A DNA stretch of 29,251 nucleotides, taken from the NCBI GenBank assembly GCA_010094025.1, contig ML991903.1:1-29251 (forward strand), given 5' to 3'. The position numbers and the translations under genes are program-made. Source of the stretch: Viridothelium virens (Eukaryota; Ascomycota; Dothideomycetes; Trypetheliales; Trypetheliaceae). Positions within the stretch are counted from its first letter, which is position 1. Each line of letters begins with the position of its first letter. The notes beneath the pieces are model-generated. The model had not been told where the DNA came from. It saw only the letters and a list, made by a program, of their open reading frames with translations, and made no database searches. Shown in pieces: positions 8,071 through 19,176 of this stretch.

Positions 8071-11000
8071 ATGTCCTCCTCATCACTCTTTCTGAGGGGA
8101 TGTCTCCTATTTATTTGCAGTGCACAGCTTGTCTCGGGACAGACGACTTACAATGGCGGAAACTCGGGTCCATACTATCTGATCGACAGCTACACTCCCA
8201 ATAACTTCTTCAGCAAGTTCACTTTCTACACTGCAGGTCCCGACTGGCACCGAGGCTGGAAGTTCCACTAACAGACACCAGGACCCAGATCTAACCCATG
8301 GCTATGTCCAGTCCGTAGTGCGCAAGTTTCGGGGCAGGAATCATGCTAACTGTGCGAAGATACGTCAACCAGGCAATTGCTCAAAACAATGGTTATATTT
8401 CTACAAATGCTAGTAGCATTTACATGGGAGTCGACACCTTGCACACATATCCAACGAACGGTGCCGGAAGACCGAGTGTGAGAATCTCAAGCAATAACAA
8501 TTACACCCATGGCTTGTTCATTCTTGATCTTAATCACATGCCATATGGTTGTGGAACATGGCCCGCGTTTTGGACTGTTGGACCGGATTGGCCAAGTCAC
8601 GGTGAAATTGGCATGTTGAGTTTTTATTCGACAAATTAGGTCTGATAGCTAACCTAATGTAGACATCATCGAAGGCGTCAATGTCAATAATGCCAACCTT
8701 ATGTCACTGCATACTAGCGATAATTGCACAATATCCGGGCTTAATGAGACCGGCTCAATTCAAACCAACAACTGCTACATCTATTCTGGATCAAATTCTG
8801 GTTGTGGTTCATATGCTAACAACAATGCGACCCCGAACAACTATGGCACCGGCTTCAACGCTAACCAAGGAGGTGTATATGCCATGGAATGGACCTCTAG
8901 TGCAATAAAAACCTGGTTTTTCGCAAGAAGATCAATCCCTTCGAGTATAACTGCAGGATATCCCGATGTATCGCAATTCGGATTGCCTATGGCTGCATTC
9001 GCTGGCTCCTGTCCGAATTCCTACTGTGCCATTGACGATCACTTCGGTTCCCATAGTATTACCTTTGATAACACCTTCTGTGGTGACTATGCAGGCAACG
9101 CTTATGGGTCGACTTCCTGTCCTCAAACTGCTAATCAAGGCTCGATGGGATCATGTATCAATTGGGTTGCTAATAACCCAACTAACTTCACAGAAGCCTA
9201 CTGGTTGATCAACTCGCTGAACGTATATCAAATGCAGAGTGGACCGACCTCTGTGGTCTCGTCTGACACCGCTTGTCCAAGCACTTCTACAATCCCTGCG
9301 GCGAGCACATCAACACTGTCATCCATCTCGCTTGGGATGGGCCGGTCGACAACATCGTCCACATCAGTATCGCCGTCTCCTTCATCCTCAATAGCCTCAA
9401 GTGTTACGTCCAGCATGAGTTCATCATCCATCTATACTGGTTCCAACACCCTGAATGCTCCAAGTGGTACCTCATCCTCGAGTAGCATACCCCTTTCGAG
9501 CCCTACTAGCGCAAGTCCGACATTCTCTTCGACCCTAACGACTTCAAGTTCTTCTACGAGTGCCTCCGGAGCTCTGAGTTGTCCTGCAAGCAATGGCACT
9601 GGGTATCTCGACAGCAGCAGTAACAGTTACGAGATCCTTTGTGCTACGGACAGTGATGGCCAGGGAATTGGAGATGTCACTACGCAACCAAACTTTCAGT
9701 CCTGTGTCGACTTATGCGGGACTACGTCCAAATGCGTAGCCGTGAGTTATGTAATTCAAGGCGGCACTTGCTATCTGAAGAGCATGTTGGGGTCGACTTA
9801 TGATAATTCGGCTACCAATTTTGCAGTTCTTCGGATCGTTTACAGTGGCGGTTCAAGTTCCTCGACCGACCGAGTCATCTCTACCCGCTCGGCTACGCCT
9901 ACAAGTTCGACCTCCTCTCCATATTCGGGGTCTACTACGAGCACCTCGCTGACGTCCTCGACCACGGTAAGCGGTAGCCTGACTAGCAGTAGTAGCGGAA
10001 TCGGTACCATCAGCGACAGTGCAAGTGGCTCGAGCGCAAGTGGCAGCAGCAGTGTCTTGAGCTCTTCCTACATACTGACTTCGAGTCCGCAAGTGGCTTC
10101 TTCGGGCATAATTACGATACCGTCGAGTACCGGTTCATCCTATTCTTCGACACTAGGTGGAACTAATCTGATAGAACCGTCTTTTGCCACTTCTCTATCT
10201 GGTAACTCTGTGCTCTCTTCTTCTGCTACTCCATCCTCCATTAAAAGTCCATCGCCATTGTCAGCGAACTCATCGTCTTCTTTGACGACCAGTTCCGCCA
10301 ATTCAGCAGGGACAGGATCCTGTGCTCAGCTCAGCACTAATAATGCCATTTACACCGATGCAAATGGTGATGCATATACCGTCCAATGCAATTATGATCA
10401 TGGTGGAGGCGATCTTGGGAACATGCTGGTGAACAGCTTTTCAGACTGTTTTTCCGCGTGTGACAATGAGCCTGGTTGCATTGCCTTCTCTTACCTCAGC
10501 GGCTCCGGTCCAGGACATTGCTACTTTACGACCTCGCTCAATCCTGGACAAGCGGCCCAAGGTGTCGATTTCGCTATGCGTGGATACTCGAGCGCCTCGG
10601 AAGTTTCTCCAACTGCAAGTTCGGGGCCAGTATCTACAGCTTTGGGATCATCATCTTCCAGTCCTGCTTCGTTATCCAGTGGATCTGGGTTTCCATCGGG
10701 AGCTTTGTCGAGCTCGACGACCCCCCTGAGTTCGACATCAATGTTGTTGGCCAATACTAGTATGTTCTCGACGGGACAATACGCAAGTAGTACCACTTCC
10801 TCTGCTGCGTCAGCTTCATGCTCATCTGTTTCATCGTTATGTCCAATGTACAATGGTACGACGTACGTCGACTGCAACGGTGTTCGATACAATGTCACGT
10901 GCAATCTTAATCAAGGGGCCACACCTTTAGATGGATCTGAGTATAAGATGAAGGTACGTAGAGCTACTCAACAGCCTTCGTTTGCTTCATGCGCGGCTCT

Positions 11001-13768
11001 CTGCGACTCCGTGACGGGCTGCGTTGGAGTTGCTTACACAGGCATAACTTGTCAGCTGTATGGTAGCCTGGCTGGTTCACCGTTCAATAGCTCTGGAACA
11101 GTTTTCGGACTAAGGAGCGGACCAGTAGGCGGTTTCCCGAGTATCTCGATGGGAAATTCAACTACATCTACACCAACCTCCGCTTGGTCATCACCCTCCG
11201 TTGGTATTTGCCCTTCCGGTAACAACACTGTTTACACCGACAATTACGGCCAACAGTACGAACTCCTTTGTAGCACAGATCATGCGGGCGGAGATTTGGA
11301 AACAAATCAATACTCATCCCTGGCGACTTGTCTTAGCGGGTGCACCGCATCTGGGTCCTGCATTGGCGTATCCTACAATCCATCTTCTCAATTATGTCAT
11401 TTGAAGCAGTCCATTATCGGTACTGGTACTAATGATCCAAATTCGGTATTCGCGATCCTGCTAAGTCTTTACACTGGTGAAGGCGTCCAGCCGATACCAA
11501 GTAATTCAGGCCCAGTGTTCGCCTCATCTAAGTTAATTGGGCTCGCAGTGACTTCACAGCCAACCGCTTACTATCCTAACTCGTCCATACCCATCGCAAG
11601 CTACCCTTCTTCACGAAGCAACAACTCTGCGATCCCCTACAGTGGCTTCACTGGAGGGTTTGGAACTTCTACACCGCCATGCTTTACTTGCCAAGGTCCT
11701 CAGACTAGTCAACAGTCTACGTCGCAGCAAAATACAGTCACTATAACCGTCTGTCCAGCTTGTCAATCGTCATCAACGAGAGCATCGGTGGGGGCGTCTC
11801 TTTGCCATACTTGCGGTCTCACTCCGACAATCGTCACGGGAGCGAGCTCTGGTGGTACCGCACCTGGAAGTAAAGTGTGCACAAAGCGTCCAAAGGGTAC
11901 GAAAACTGTTTTTACAACGCATACAATCACTACGTGTCCAACACCTTTGACTTGTCCAACACGGAGTGGCATGACTGGAGCAAGCGTCGGGAATGGCGGC
12001 AGTAGTGCAAGCGGCTCTGGACCTGGAAGTGGAAGCCCCAGTGGATCCTTTGGGGGAAGTTCTGGCTCGGCGAGCAACCAAGGCAGCTCAGGATCTGGCA
12101 CAGGTGTGAAGTCCTTGTTTGAAACGTGAATAGAGAAGCTGACATTTTCGCTTAGGCCCTGGAGGCGGCAATACTGGCTCTGGTGTAGGCTCAGGCGGAA
12201 TTGGAAATGGTAATTCTGGCTCTGGAGGCTCGGGATCTCCTCAGGGATCTGGAACTGGTACTGGCTTGGGTGGCAGCTCGGCCACGAGCTCAGGCAGTGG
12301 AACTGGCTCGGGGAGCACTGCTGCCCCTACGTGCCCGGCGTCGGATGGTGAGACCCATGTCGATTATTACGGTCTTCTTTACAGCATCATCTGCAACACC
12401 CTGTACTCCTCGAAACCACTTGCATCACAGCCTCAGACATCCTTCACGAATTGTATCAATGCGTGCGACATGTACAACTCAATGCACTACTATCAAGCCA
12501 ATCCTTGTGCTGGAGTCTCCTACATGGAGACTAACGGAGGCACTTGCTTGTTGGTAGGCAGTGTTTATCCAAGTGTGCCGCAAATGGGAACCTGGAGCGC
12601 ACAACTGTTGACCTCGGCTGGTGGCCCCAACGGAACCGGACCTTCTGGTCCAACTGGCACGAATATGGGTGGTATGAGTGGAAGTGGCGTAGGTTCCGGT
12701 ACTGTCATAGGTGAATCTGGAACTGGCGGAGGCTCGGCCTCAGGCTCTGGGAATGGTAGTGGTACTAGTACTGGGGCAGGAGGTGCCGCCTCGGGAATCG
12801 GCTCAGGCACTGGTACAGGCATAGGGGGTGGGTACGGTGCGGGTAATGGCCCAGGAAACGGAAATGGAACTAGTGGAAGTGGCTCTGGTAGCGGGACTAT
12901 CTCAGCAGACTCCAGACCAGGCTCAAATAGTGGCATTGGGACTGGTGGGACTGGAACTGGTAGCGGACCGGGTCCAAGTAGTGGCGACTCTGGGAATGGC
13001 AGTGGCTCGGGGTCAGGGTTGGTCTCAGGCTCGGGCTCAGGAACTGCGGCTGGGGGTCCCGCAACAGGAACAGGCTTGAGCAATGGAGCTGGAACACCCA
13101 GTGCGACTGGAGGAAGTGGTTTAGCCGGTACGGGTGGCGGTAGTGGAATCAGCGGCAATGGAGGTAACGGCAGCAGAAGTAGCTCAGGAGGAACCGGCCC
13201 AGGAACCGGCCCAGGAACAGGACCAGGCACAGGACCAGGCACGGGACCAGGCACGGGACCAGGTACCGGCTCAGGAACAAGCGTATCCTACGGCATTAGC
13301 ACCGTCGCGAGCACGATTTATGGAGTCTCTACAGCCGTCACGACTTATATCTCCAATGGTCGAACGGTCTTCTCAACTTACGGAGTGTCTACAGCAATTT
13401 CGGTTTCCTATGGCTACCGAACTGCTACCGTCACTACTACCACCTCTCAAATCATTTACAGCACAATACTCAGTACCACAGTCAGCGTCTCTTCCGCTCC
13501 AGGCCAAACGTTTTACTCGACAGTGGTCTCGACTCAGCCTGGTATCACTATCACAGCTCCTGGCGGATCTGCAGTGACAGTGACGGTTACCAAATCTCCG
13601 AGCAGTTCGAGCTCGACTTTCACATGTAGGACGACGAGCGCGAACTATCTCAACAACGGTTTTAGCGGAAAGAGGAAACGGAGCATATTTGATGCAGATG
13701 TTGTGCTGCCGGCTGAACAGAAAATGGCGAGGCCAGCGGCTGCTCCGAAGCTGTGGTTCAAAGTATAG
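8071..13768 (+). CDS. Giant secreted GH16 beta-glucanase-like protein with five Apple/PAN-like modules
   Basis: Five exons (8071-8236, 8289-8310, 8360-8610, 8663-12103, 12156-13768) join in frame to 1,830 residues. Introns are 52, 49, 52 and 52 bp; all but the third are GT..AG. Residues 1-23 are a signal peptide. GH16 spans about 25-340 with DLTHGYVQYVNQ, CGTWPAFWTVGP and the catalytic motif GEIDIIEG (nucleophile E145, acid/base E150), as in fungal endo-1,3(4)-beta-glucanases. Five cysteine modules begin near residues 453, 700, 873, 996 and 1353, each with a YxDxxGxxY-like start, a CxxxC pair, C(I/V)(G/A)V(S/A)Y and a last Cys before a hydrophobic strand. They resemble Apple/PAN domains, which bind protein or carbohydrate. 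Ser/Thr linkers, a CxxC-rich stretch (about 1160-1290) and a Gly/Ser tract follow. The C-terminus (after GKRKRS) lacks a GPI-anchor tail. Acting on wall glucans is family knowledge; the role of the whole architecture is unknown. Confidence 0.85.
8289..8310 (+). other. 22-nt microexon of the GH16 gene
   Basis: This exon lies between introns 8237-8288 and 8311-8359. It completes an Asp codon, encodes LTHGYV and starts a Gln codon finished by the next exon. The joined peptide matches the conserved GH16 stretch near the N-terminus (DxTHGYVxYVNQ). Both flanking introns have GT..AG ends and CTAAC branch sites (in CACTAACAG and TGCTAACTG). Confidence 0.8.
8611..8662 (+). other. GC-AG intron inside the GH16 catalytic motif
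   Basis: The 52-bp intron starts with GCATGT and ends with TAATGTAG, with GCTAAC as branch site. Only this junction gives GEI-D-IIEG, the GH16 active-site motif; using the nearby GTTGAG as donor breaks the frame. The donor matches the GTATGT consensus except for C at +2, the standard non-canonical form. Confidence 0.8.
12600..13300 (+). repeat. Gly/Ser/Thr low-complexity coding tract
   Basis: Within exon 5 of the GH16 gene, about 230 codons are almost only Gly, Ser, Thr, Ala, Asn and Pro, in irregular GSG, GTG and GNG steps. It probably forms a flexible, possibly O-glycosylated spacer between the last Apple-like module and the C-terminal tail. The composition also creates long antisense frames rich in Pro, which I do not count as genes. 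Confidence 0.8.
13190..13273 (+). repeat. 12-bp coding minisatellite (seven GTGP-type units)
   Basis: Seven head-to-tail 12-bp units, varying around GGCACAGGACCA, encode Gly-Thr-Gly-Pro (the last unit ends in Ser). Units 5 and 6 are identical and units 1 and 2 are identical, which points to recent slippage or unequal exchange. Unit changes keep the reading frame. Confidence 0.9.
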
Positions 13769-14210
13769 TATGAATAGTTTGCTTGCGGAAATATCTGGTT
13801 ACGTCTACATTATTGCTTTATGAGGGAATACGCAGAGATCCCTCGGATCTCTCAAGAGAACTGCACCTTAGAAGCTCCATGGCGATCGAGTTTCTTCTAC
13901 GGGAAAGCGCGTGCGATAAATTTCATGGTTCTTCGAAGTATAGGATATCAAGTATACTTCAATGATATGATGAGAAACGTTATGTCTCAAAGTATCATAA
14001 TGATCAGAGTCGGCTCGGAACTTGTTAGACTTTGTTAAATCTGCATAACGTCATTGTCAAGCCATAAAAGCAGACGAGTCCGGTTCGCTCGACTGTAAGT
14101 TAGCCATACACAGTACTACTCCAATGCGAAATCCAGAAGGTAAACCCCCAAAAGCCTCCCAAGTAGACACCCCAAAGAAATGCAATCCAAACTAGACGGC
14201 CGCTTTCCAA
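13769..14210. other. Convergent 3' region, no gene seen
   Basis: This 442-bp spacer separates the GH16 gene (plus) from the Polo-like kinase gene (minus). It contains only short frames without protein-like composition. Both 3' untranslated regions are expected here. Confidence 0.5.
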
Positions 14211-17200
14211 TCATCGATCTTCCTTCTTCCCCTCATCTCCCCCAAACCTCCCCACCGTCACCCACTCCAACTTCTTCCCCGAATCCTCCGCCATCTGCCC
14301 ATCCCAAAACACCTCCCTCGCATCCTTTCCCTCTCCAATCCGTCCCAGCCCCCCACCCTCAATCCACCCCTCCACAACCCCCCTCACCAACTCCAACTTC
14401 TCCCTCACCGCATTCGCCCGCACCACCTCCCCAAACCGCCTCAACTCCCCATCCCCACCGATCGACGTGCCCCTCAGCAACGCCTCCGTGCTGCACGCCA
14501 GCGTCGCGCGCTGCCGGATATATTTCTGCGGCAGCTCCCGCTGCGCCCGCAGATGCCGGGCCGCGACGGCCGTGAGATGCGTCAGCGAGACGGAGGTGCC
14601 GAGGGGGGACAGCACGAGCTTGGTGTGGTCGGGGAAGTTGAATTGGAGGGCGCCGGAGGCGAAGGCCCAGGTGCCGACGTTGCCGTGGCGTTGGTAGAAG
14701 CGGACGAAGTCTTTGGAGGGGGGAGAGGAGAGGCTGGGGTGCGGTTCTTTGGTTGAGGCGTCGGAGTTATCGGTGGAGGGAGTGGGTGTCGTGCTAGTGG
14801 TGGGTGCGGTAGAGGTGGTGCTGGGAGGGGCGAGGCCGGCGTTGGAGGTGCTGGGGAAGGAGTGGGTGTCGCTGGTGCCTAGGGAGGAGACCATATATCT
14901 GCCGAATTTACCCCAGAGGAGACCGTATTCTCGTCGTCTTTCGCGGGTGAGGTCGCTATGCAGGAGACCATCTGTGGCGTCCTTATCTGTGGTGCTCATG
15001 TCCTCGTAAAATTCAAAAGGGATTCGTTGAAGTCTCTCTTGCATTTCTTTTGCACCCATGTTTGCGGTGTCTCTTGAATTAGGTAGCTCCGAGAGATGAT
15101 GCTGGCCACTACGTACGAGTATGTGAGAGACGGGCAATGAACTTGTGGAAGATTTGCTGGAGCCAGATCCCGGTCCTTTCGTAACGCTACCATTCATAAT
15201 GCATCCGATTACCCCTGATTCGAGGACATAGCCTACTCCGTGCTTGCGACTGTAATCGACCCATTTCGTGACGAAGGGAAGATTCTGAGATATATCTTCT
15301 GCAGGAGCTCGTACCTTCTGAGATACTACTGAAGCTTTGCTGGTTGTAGATGTAGATTTGAGAGCGTTGGTGAGGTTGTCACGGAACGTTGCAAGGCGAC
15401 TCAGCACAGCAGCAGGATCAGTTCCGGTGGTCTGGGGCTCATGTTGTAGGCTTTTTGACTCGGAACTTGACTGAACCACGGAATCAGGTCTGGGCTGAGG
15501 CCTGAGCTCAAGTTTGTCTGTTTTGCGTGCAGTGGTCTGACCTTGCGGAGAAGTGTCTTCATGGATTTCGATGGGGGTTGGTGGCGTAACCTGTCCCTCT
15601 GCAGCTTTGCTTGCGGTACGAGTCATCCTTGGCCTTCGTGCAAGTGTCTGGACCGGGCCAGCAACACGTACACTTCCAGTCCGTACGGGTCGGCGCGTCT
15701 CTGACTGGACTCGGGTACGAGGTGTAGGATAAGCTTCGTCATCTGTTGGTTTACGGCTAACGGGTCGACGAGGCTGAGCAAGCATCTTCCTTTGTGTCCC
15801 TTTCGTGGGCTGAGCTAGCTCTGGTTCTGCATCGATCCATATAGTTGGAGGAGGTGGCATCGATGGGACAGGCTTCATCAGTTCAGCCCTGCTTTTGAGC
15901 GTCTCGCGAGGCCTCTTCTCTCGGGCTGCCGCATTCGGTGAAATCTCCTTCAAATACCGCCCCTCATCCATTGACGGTTCCTTTTCTTCTGGAATCTCGG
16001 ACAAGTCTTTGGATCTTGCAAGCCAATTATATCGATCAGGGAATGGAACGTAGATCATATCCGATGGTATGGGAACGACCGGTTGGCGGTTAGCAACGAC
16101 TTCCCTCTCACACTCTTTCACGATGTTTCTAATCTTCTTTCCACCATTTAGCGCGAACGATTTCCCAAGTTCATACTCGCCCACACCAGATTGGCTGCAA
16201 AGGGCAAACCATGTCTCCGAATAGCCCCGCTGAAGAGTCTCTTGAGTCGGTGGTCGGTTTTGCGGCCATTTTGGTGGTCTTGTAATGCAGGCTGGTGTGA
16301 GTAAATCAGGCACAAAAGCAATTTTGAAGAAATCGTGGCTGACGATTGCGTCTGGGGATGGTCGCTCGCTTTCTTCCACCAGAACCGTAGCAACAAGGTC
16401 TCGAAGGTCGCTACTAATGTCATTTCGGTGATTGTCCAGTTCAGGCCAATTATAGTCGCGACTTTTCAATCGTTTGTATATTTCTTCCTTTGTAGATGCG
16501 TGAAAAGGTGCTTTTCCAACCGCCAGCGTGTATCTACGATATGTTAGCATATCCGCGAGAACGATATCGTTGGCACGTGTTCCCATACGCGATGACTCCA
16601 ACAGCCCAGAGATCCACTTTCTCGTTGTGCCCCAAACCTTTCTCAAGAATTTCTGGTGCTAGGTAATTCGGCGTTCCGCACATGGTTGTCCTTCTTTTGA
16701 CAATATCGCCATTCGTAGCTAACACAGCAGCAAGCCCGAAGTCGCCCAATTTCACATTCATGTTGCTATCCAAAAAGATGTTTCCTGTCTTCAAATCCCG
16801 ATGGACCACGTTTCGATGATGGAGGTATTTGATAGCTCCGCATATTTGTATCACGAATCGACGGATCTCAGGCATGCTGAGAAACTTCCGTTTCTTGAGC
16901 ATATCCGCAAGTGAGCCATTCCCGCATAGTTCCAGAACTACGTATGTGCTCCTTTCAAAGGTGAATGCTCGATAGAATTCAACGATATTTGGATGTTGCA
17001 TCTTAGAATGAATTTGGAGCTCGGTAATGAACTGAACAGAGTCAGCATGAAATTGTAAAGCCTGATAGACGGATGATATGAACCTTTTGCGCCAGTTTGG
17101 CAGGCTCCATTTCAGCCTTGACAATCTTCAATGCGACGACATGGCCGGTCGGCTTCTTCTTGTCCAACCTCTCTGCTCGATGGCAGATGGCGAAGCCGCC

Positions 17201-17284
17201 TCTTCCGATGAGATCACCAACAGCATATTCGAATCCCTTGGGTTCAGGTACCAGACTCGGCGGGCTTTCAGCGTGTGCGGACAT
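14211..17284 (-). CDS. Polo-like kinase (Cdc5/Plk1 family)
   Basis: Three exons (17284-17084, 17031-16589, 16533-14211) give 988 residues; the 52- and 55-bp introns have GT..AG ends with CTGAC and GCTAAC branch sites. The kinase domain begins almost at once: glycine loop GRGGFA near residue 30, HRDLKTGN (D146), DFG (164-166), activation-loop Thr182/183 before CGTPNYLAPE, and an end near 290. A basic, Pro/Ser/Thr-rich linker follows. Polo box 1 (about 630-720) has FVTKWVDYSRKHGVGY with W639; polo box 2 (about 820-880) has DHTKLVLSPL with H851 and K853. These three residues match the phosphopeptide-binding Trp, His and Lys of human PLK1, so substrate targeting is probably intact. The family controls mitotic entry, spindle poles, and septation or cytokinesis. 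The start is the first ATG in frame. The polo box 2 region is split by a Ser/Thr/Pro-rich insert, and the 3' end is G-rich on the coding strand. Confidence 0.92.
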
Positions 17285-17664
17285 GACGTGCAAGTCTCGA
17301 GTGTACCTTGAAGCTTCAGAGCTCTGGGAGTTGTGATGTTTATTCGATGTCGGTAAACCTGCCTATAACGGGAAGGGGCTGTTGCTCCGGCGACGCGTCC
17401 ATCCAACGAACGATGCTCACCCCCAGTGATAACATTCGCGTTTGAGTAGCTTGAGTGTTGTTCTATACGTGTTGACTGCGCTGCCGATCTTGAATGCGGC
17501 GTTTCATCTGCGAGGAATTGTTGTTATCTGGTGCTCACTTCCACAAGAGTTGTCGGTCAGCCACGACCCGCGCCACCTCCCAACGTCTCACCACTCCATA
17601 TCGAAGATGGCAAGAGTATTGGAACGTTGTCTTCATAGTATAAGATAGCCGAATCTAGTCGACA
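17285..17664. promoter_or_regulatory. Divergent promoter of the Polo-like kinase and OPA3 genes
   Basis: A 380-bp spacer with both start sites facing outwards. On the OPA3 side, a 13-codon upstream ORF runs from ATG at 17607 to TAG at 17646-17648 and ends 16 bases before the OPA3 ATG. It would matter only if the transcript includes it. No other motif stands out. Confidence 0.45.
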
Positions 17665-18475
17665 ATGTCTGTAACGCTCAAACTTGCGACCTTGGCTGTT
17701 CGTACTCTTGCGAAGCCATTGTCCGTTAGTTACACCAGCCTGCGTCCCTCAAATCGGTTCTGACGAATTCCAGAATCGTATCAAAAAGACGGCAAAAGAG
17801 CACCCAAAATGGAGAAGATTATTTGTCAACTTCTCTCAAGGTCTACATCGCATAGACATGCGGATGCGGTTGGGTTTGCTGCAAGATCAAGAAGTTATCA
17901 ATCGACAAATTAAAAAGGAGGCGGAAGCTGCGGAAGCAAGAAGAAGAGCGGCAGAAGCTCCGACAGTGATGACTGAGGCCCAAATGAAGGAACATGATAA
18001 GATGACTGAAGAAGAAAAGAAGAAAATCAAGGAGTCCCATAAACCCAGGATTCGTCCATTGTCGGAAAGCAAGGCAATAGAAGCAGGCGCAAACTTCCTC
18101 TCAGAAGCCTTCATATTTGGAGTTGGGGCAGTGATCATCATTTTCGAATCTTGGAGATCCAGTCGAAAAGAGAAGGGCCGCCGTAGTGAGGTTGCAGACA
18201 AGCTAGATGCACTGCAAGAGGAGGTCGACAAGATATCCAGCCTGGAAGCTGAGATACTGAGACTGAGGGCCGAGAATGAGGAAGCGTCAAAAGGATCATC
18301 TACTAAGCTCGCCGAGAGATTGGGTTTGACAACGTCGACGAAGAAGACTTCTCCGAGCTCTACCTCTTATAAAGTCCTCAGCGCCGGGACGCCTGAGGGT
18401 GCTGCAAGTGCCACGAAACCCTCTGACTCTCAAGACGGTTCTGAATCTGTTAACGAAAACAAGGATTCGAAGTAG
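17665..18475 (+). CDS. OPA3-like mitochondrial protein
   Basis: Two exons (17665-17724 and 17774-18475; 49-bp intron with GTTAGT donor, CTGAC branch and CAG acceptor) give 253 residues. The joined N-terminus, MSVTLKLATLAVRTLAKPLS followed by NRIKKTAKEHPKW, matches the OPA3 family, and QGLHRIDMRMRLGLLQ is its signature. A charged helical segment (about 75-115) precedes a hydrophobic span near 130-148 (SEAFIFGVGAVIIIFESW). A coiled coil with a heptad-like pattern follows (about 165-195), then a Ser/Thr-rich tail. OPA3 proteins sit in mitochondrial membranes and affect mitochondrial shape and lipid handling; the exact biochemical role is not settled. Starting instead at an unspliced upstream frame would lose the conserved N-terminus. 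The gene is divergent from the Polo-like kinase gene. Confidence 0.9.
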
Positions 18476-19176
18476 ACTGGCTAGATGGATCACCTCGCCG
18501 CGCAAGCACAGCCACCCGGAGCACGAAATCCAGTCCGTGTTGGACTCAAGCTTGTTAAACAGCAGACTAAAGAGTACAGCTATCAAAAGTTTGTTAGAGC
18601 ATGCTATTGACGGTATGGCGTTGTAGATATTTCCAAGTCTTATCTCAGGGATACCCCACTCAGATTACTTTTTGGGAATAGACAGGCTCGAATGAATATA
18701 GACATTCGCGCAGAAGGATAAACGGAGTAACAAAATACCTCTCAAGTTCTTTATTCTGTCCATCGAACAATTTCGAGCCTCGATTTCCATTAAGGTGCCA
18801 GCTCAGATTTCGATCACGTGCAGATCAGTTCCTGCCAAATACTGCTGCTCTAGCATACCTGGGGTAAGTGTCGAACTTTCGCTTATCATCTTTATTTTTC
18901 TCCACATTGCGATCCTGCGTATCCGAGAGAACTATCGAAGAACGCATCAATTCAACATGTTCTGTGCAACCCTTCGCCGCCGTCCAACCTTCGTCTCCAC
19001 CATCCAAACCCTCACCTCTCCTACTGGGTTCAATCTTCGAGGCACGTTCTGCATCTGCCTTGAATTGTTCTCTTTCTCACCTCAGCACACCTTCTCCAGA
19101 AAATCTTCTCGAGACACACGACCTCGAAATCCCTCTCTCATCCACGAACCCATCCTGCATCACTCCAGCCCGCCGT
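18476..19176. other. Spacer and probable 5' leader of the next gene
   Basis: About 700 bp. A CACGTG site lies at 18815-18820. GGGTAAGTG at about 18862-18870 contains a strong GTAAGT donor, so an intron in the 5' leader is possible. From about 18960 the plus strand becomes C-rich and frames stay open into the next gene, including a 119-codon ATG frame at 18957. None is convincing as an upstream exon, but one may exist. Confidence 0.4.

Noticed and set aside
12565-13254. 229-codon minus-strand Pro-rich frame
   Set aside because: It is the antisense shadow of the Gly/Ser/Thr tract of the GH16 gene; no start context or family resemblance.
18868-19176. Upstream extension of the 232-residue protein frame from a GTG
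   Set aside because: There is no ATG in this part, and a strong GTAAGT donor lies at its start. It is more likely leader or intron.
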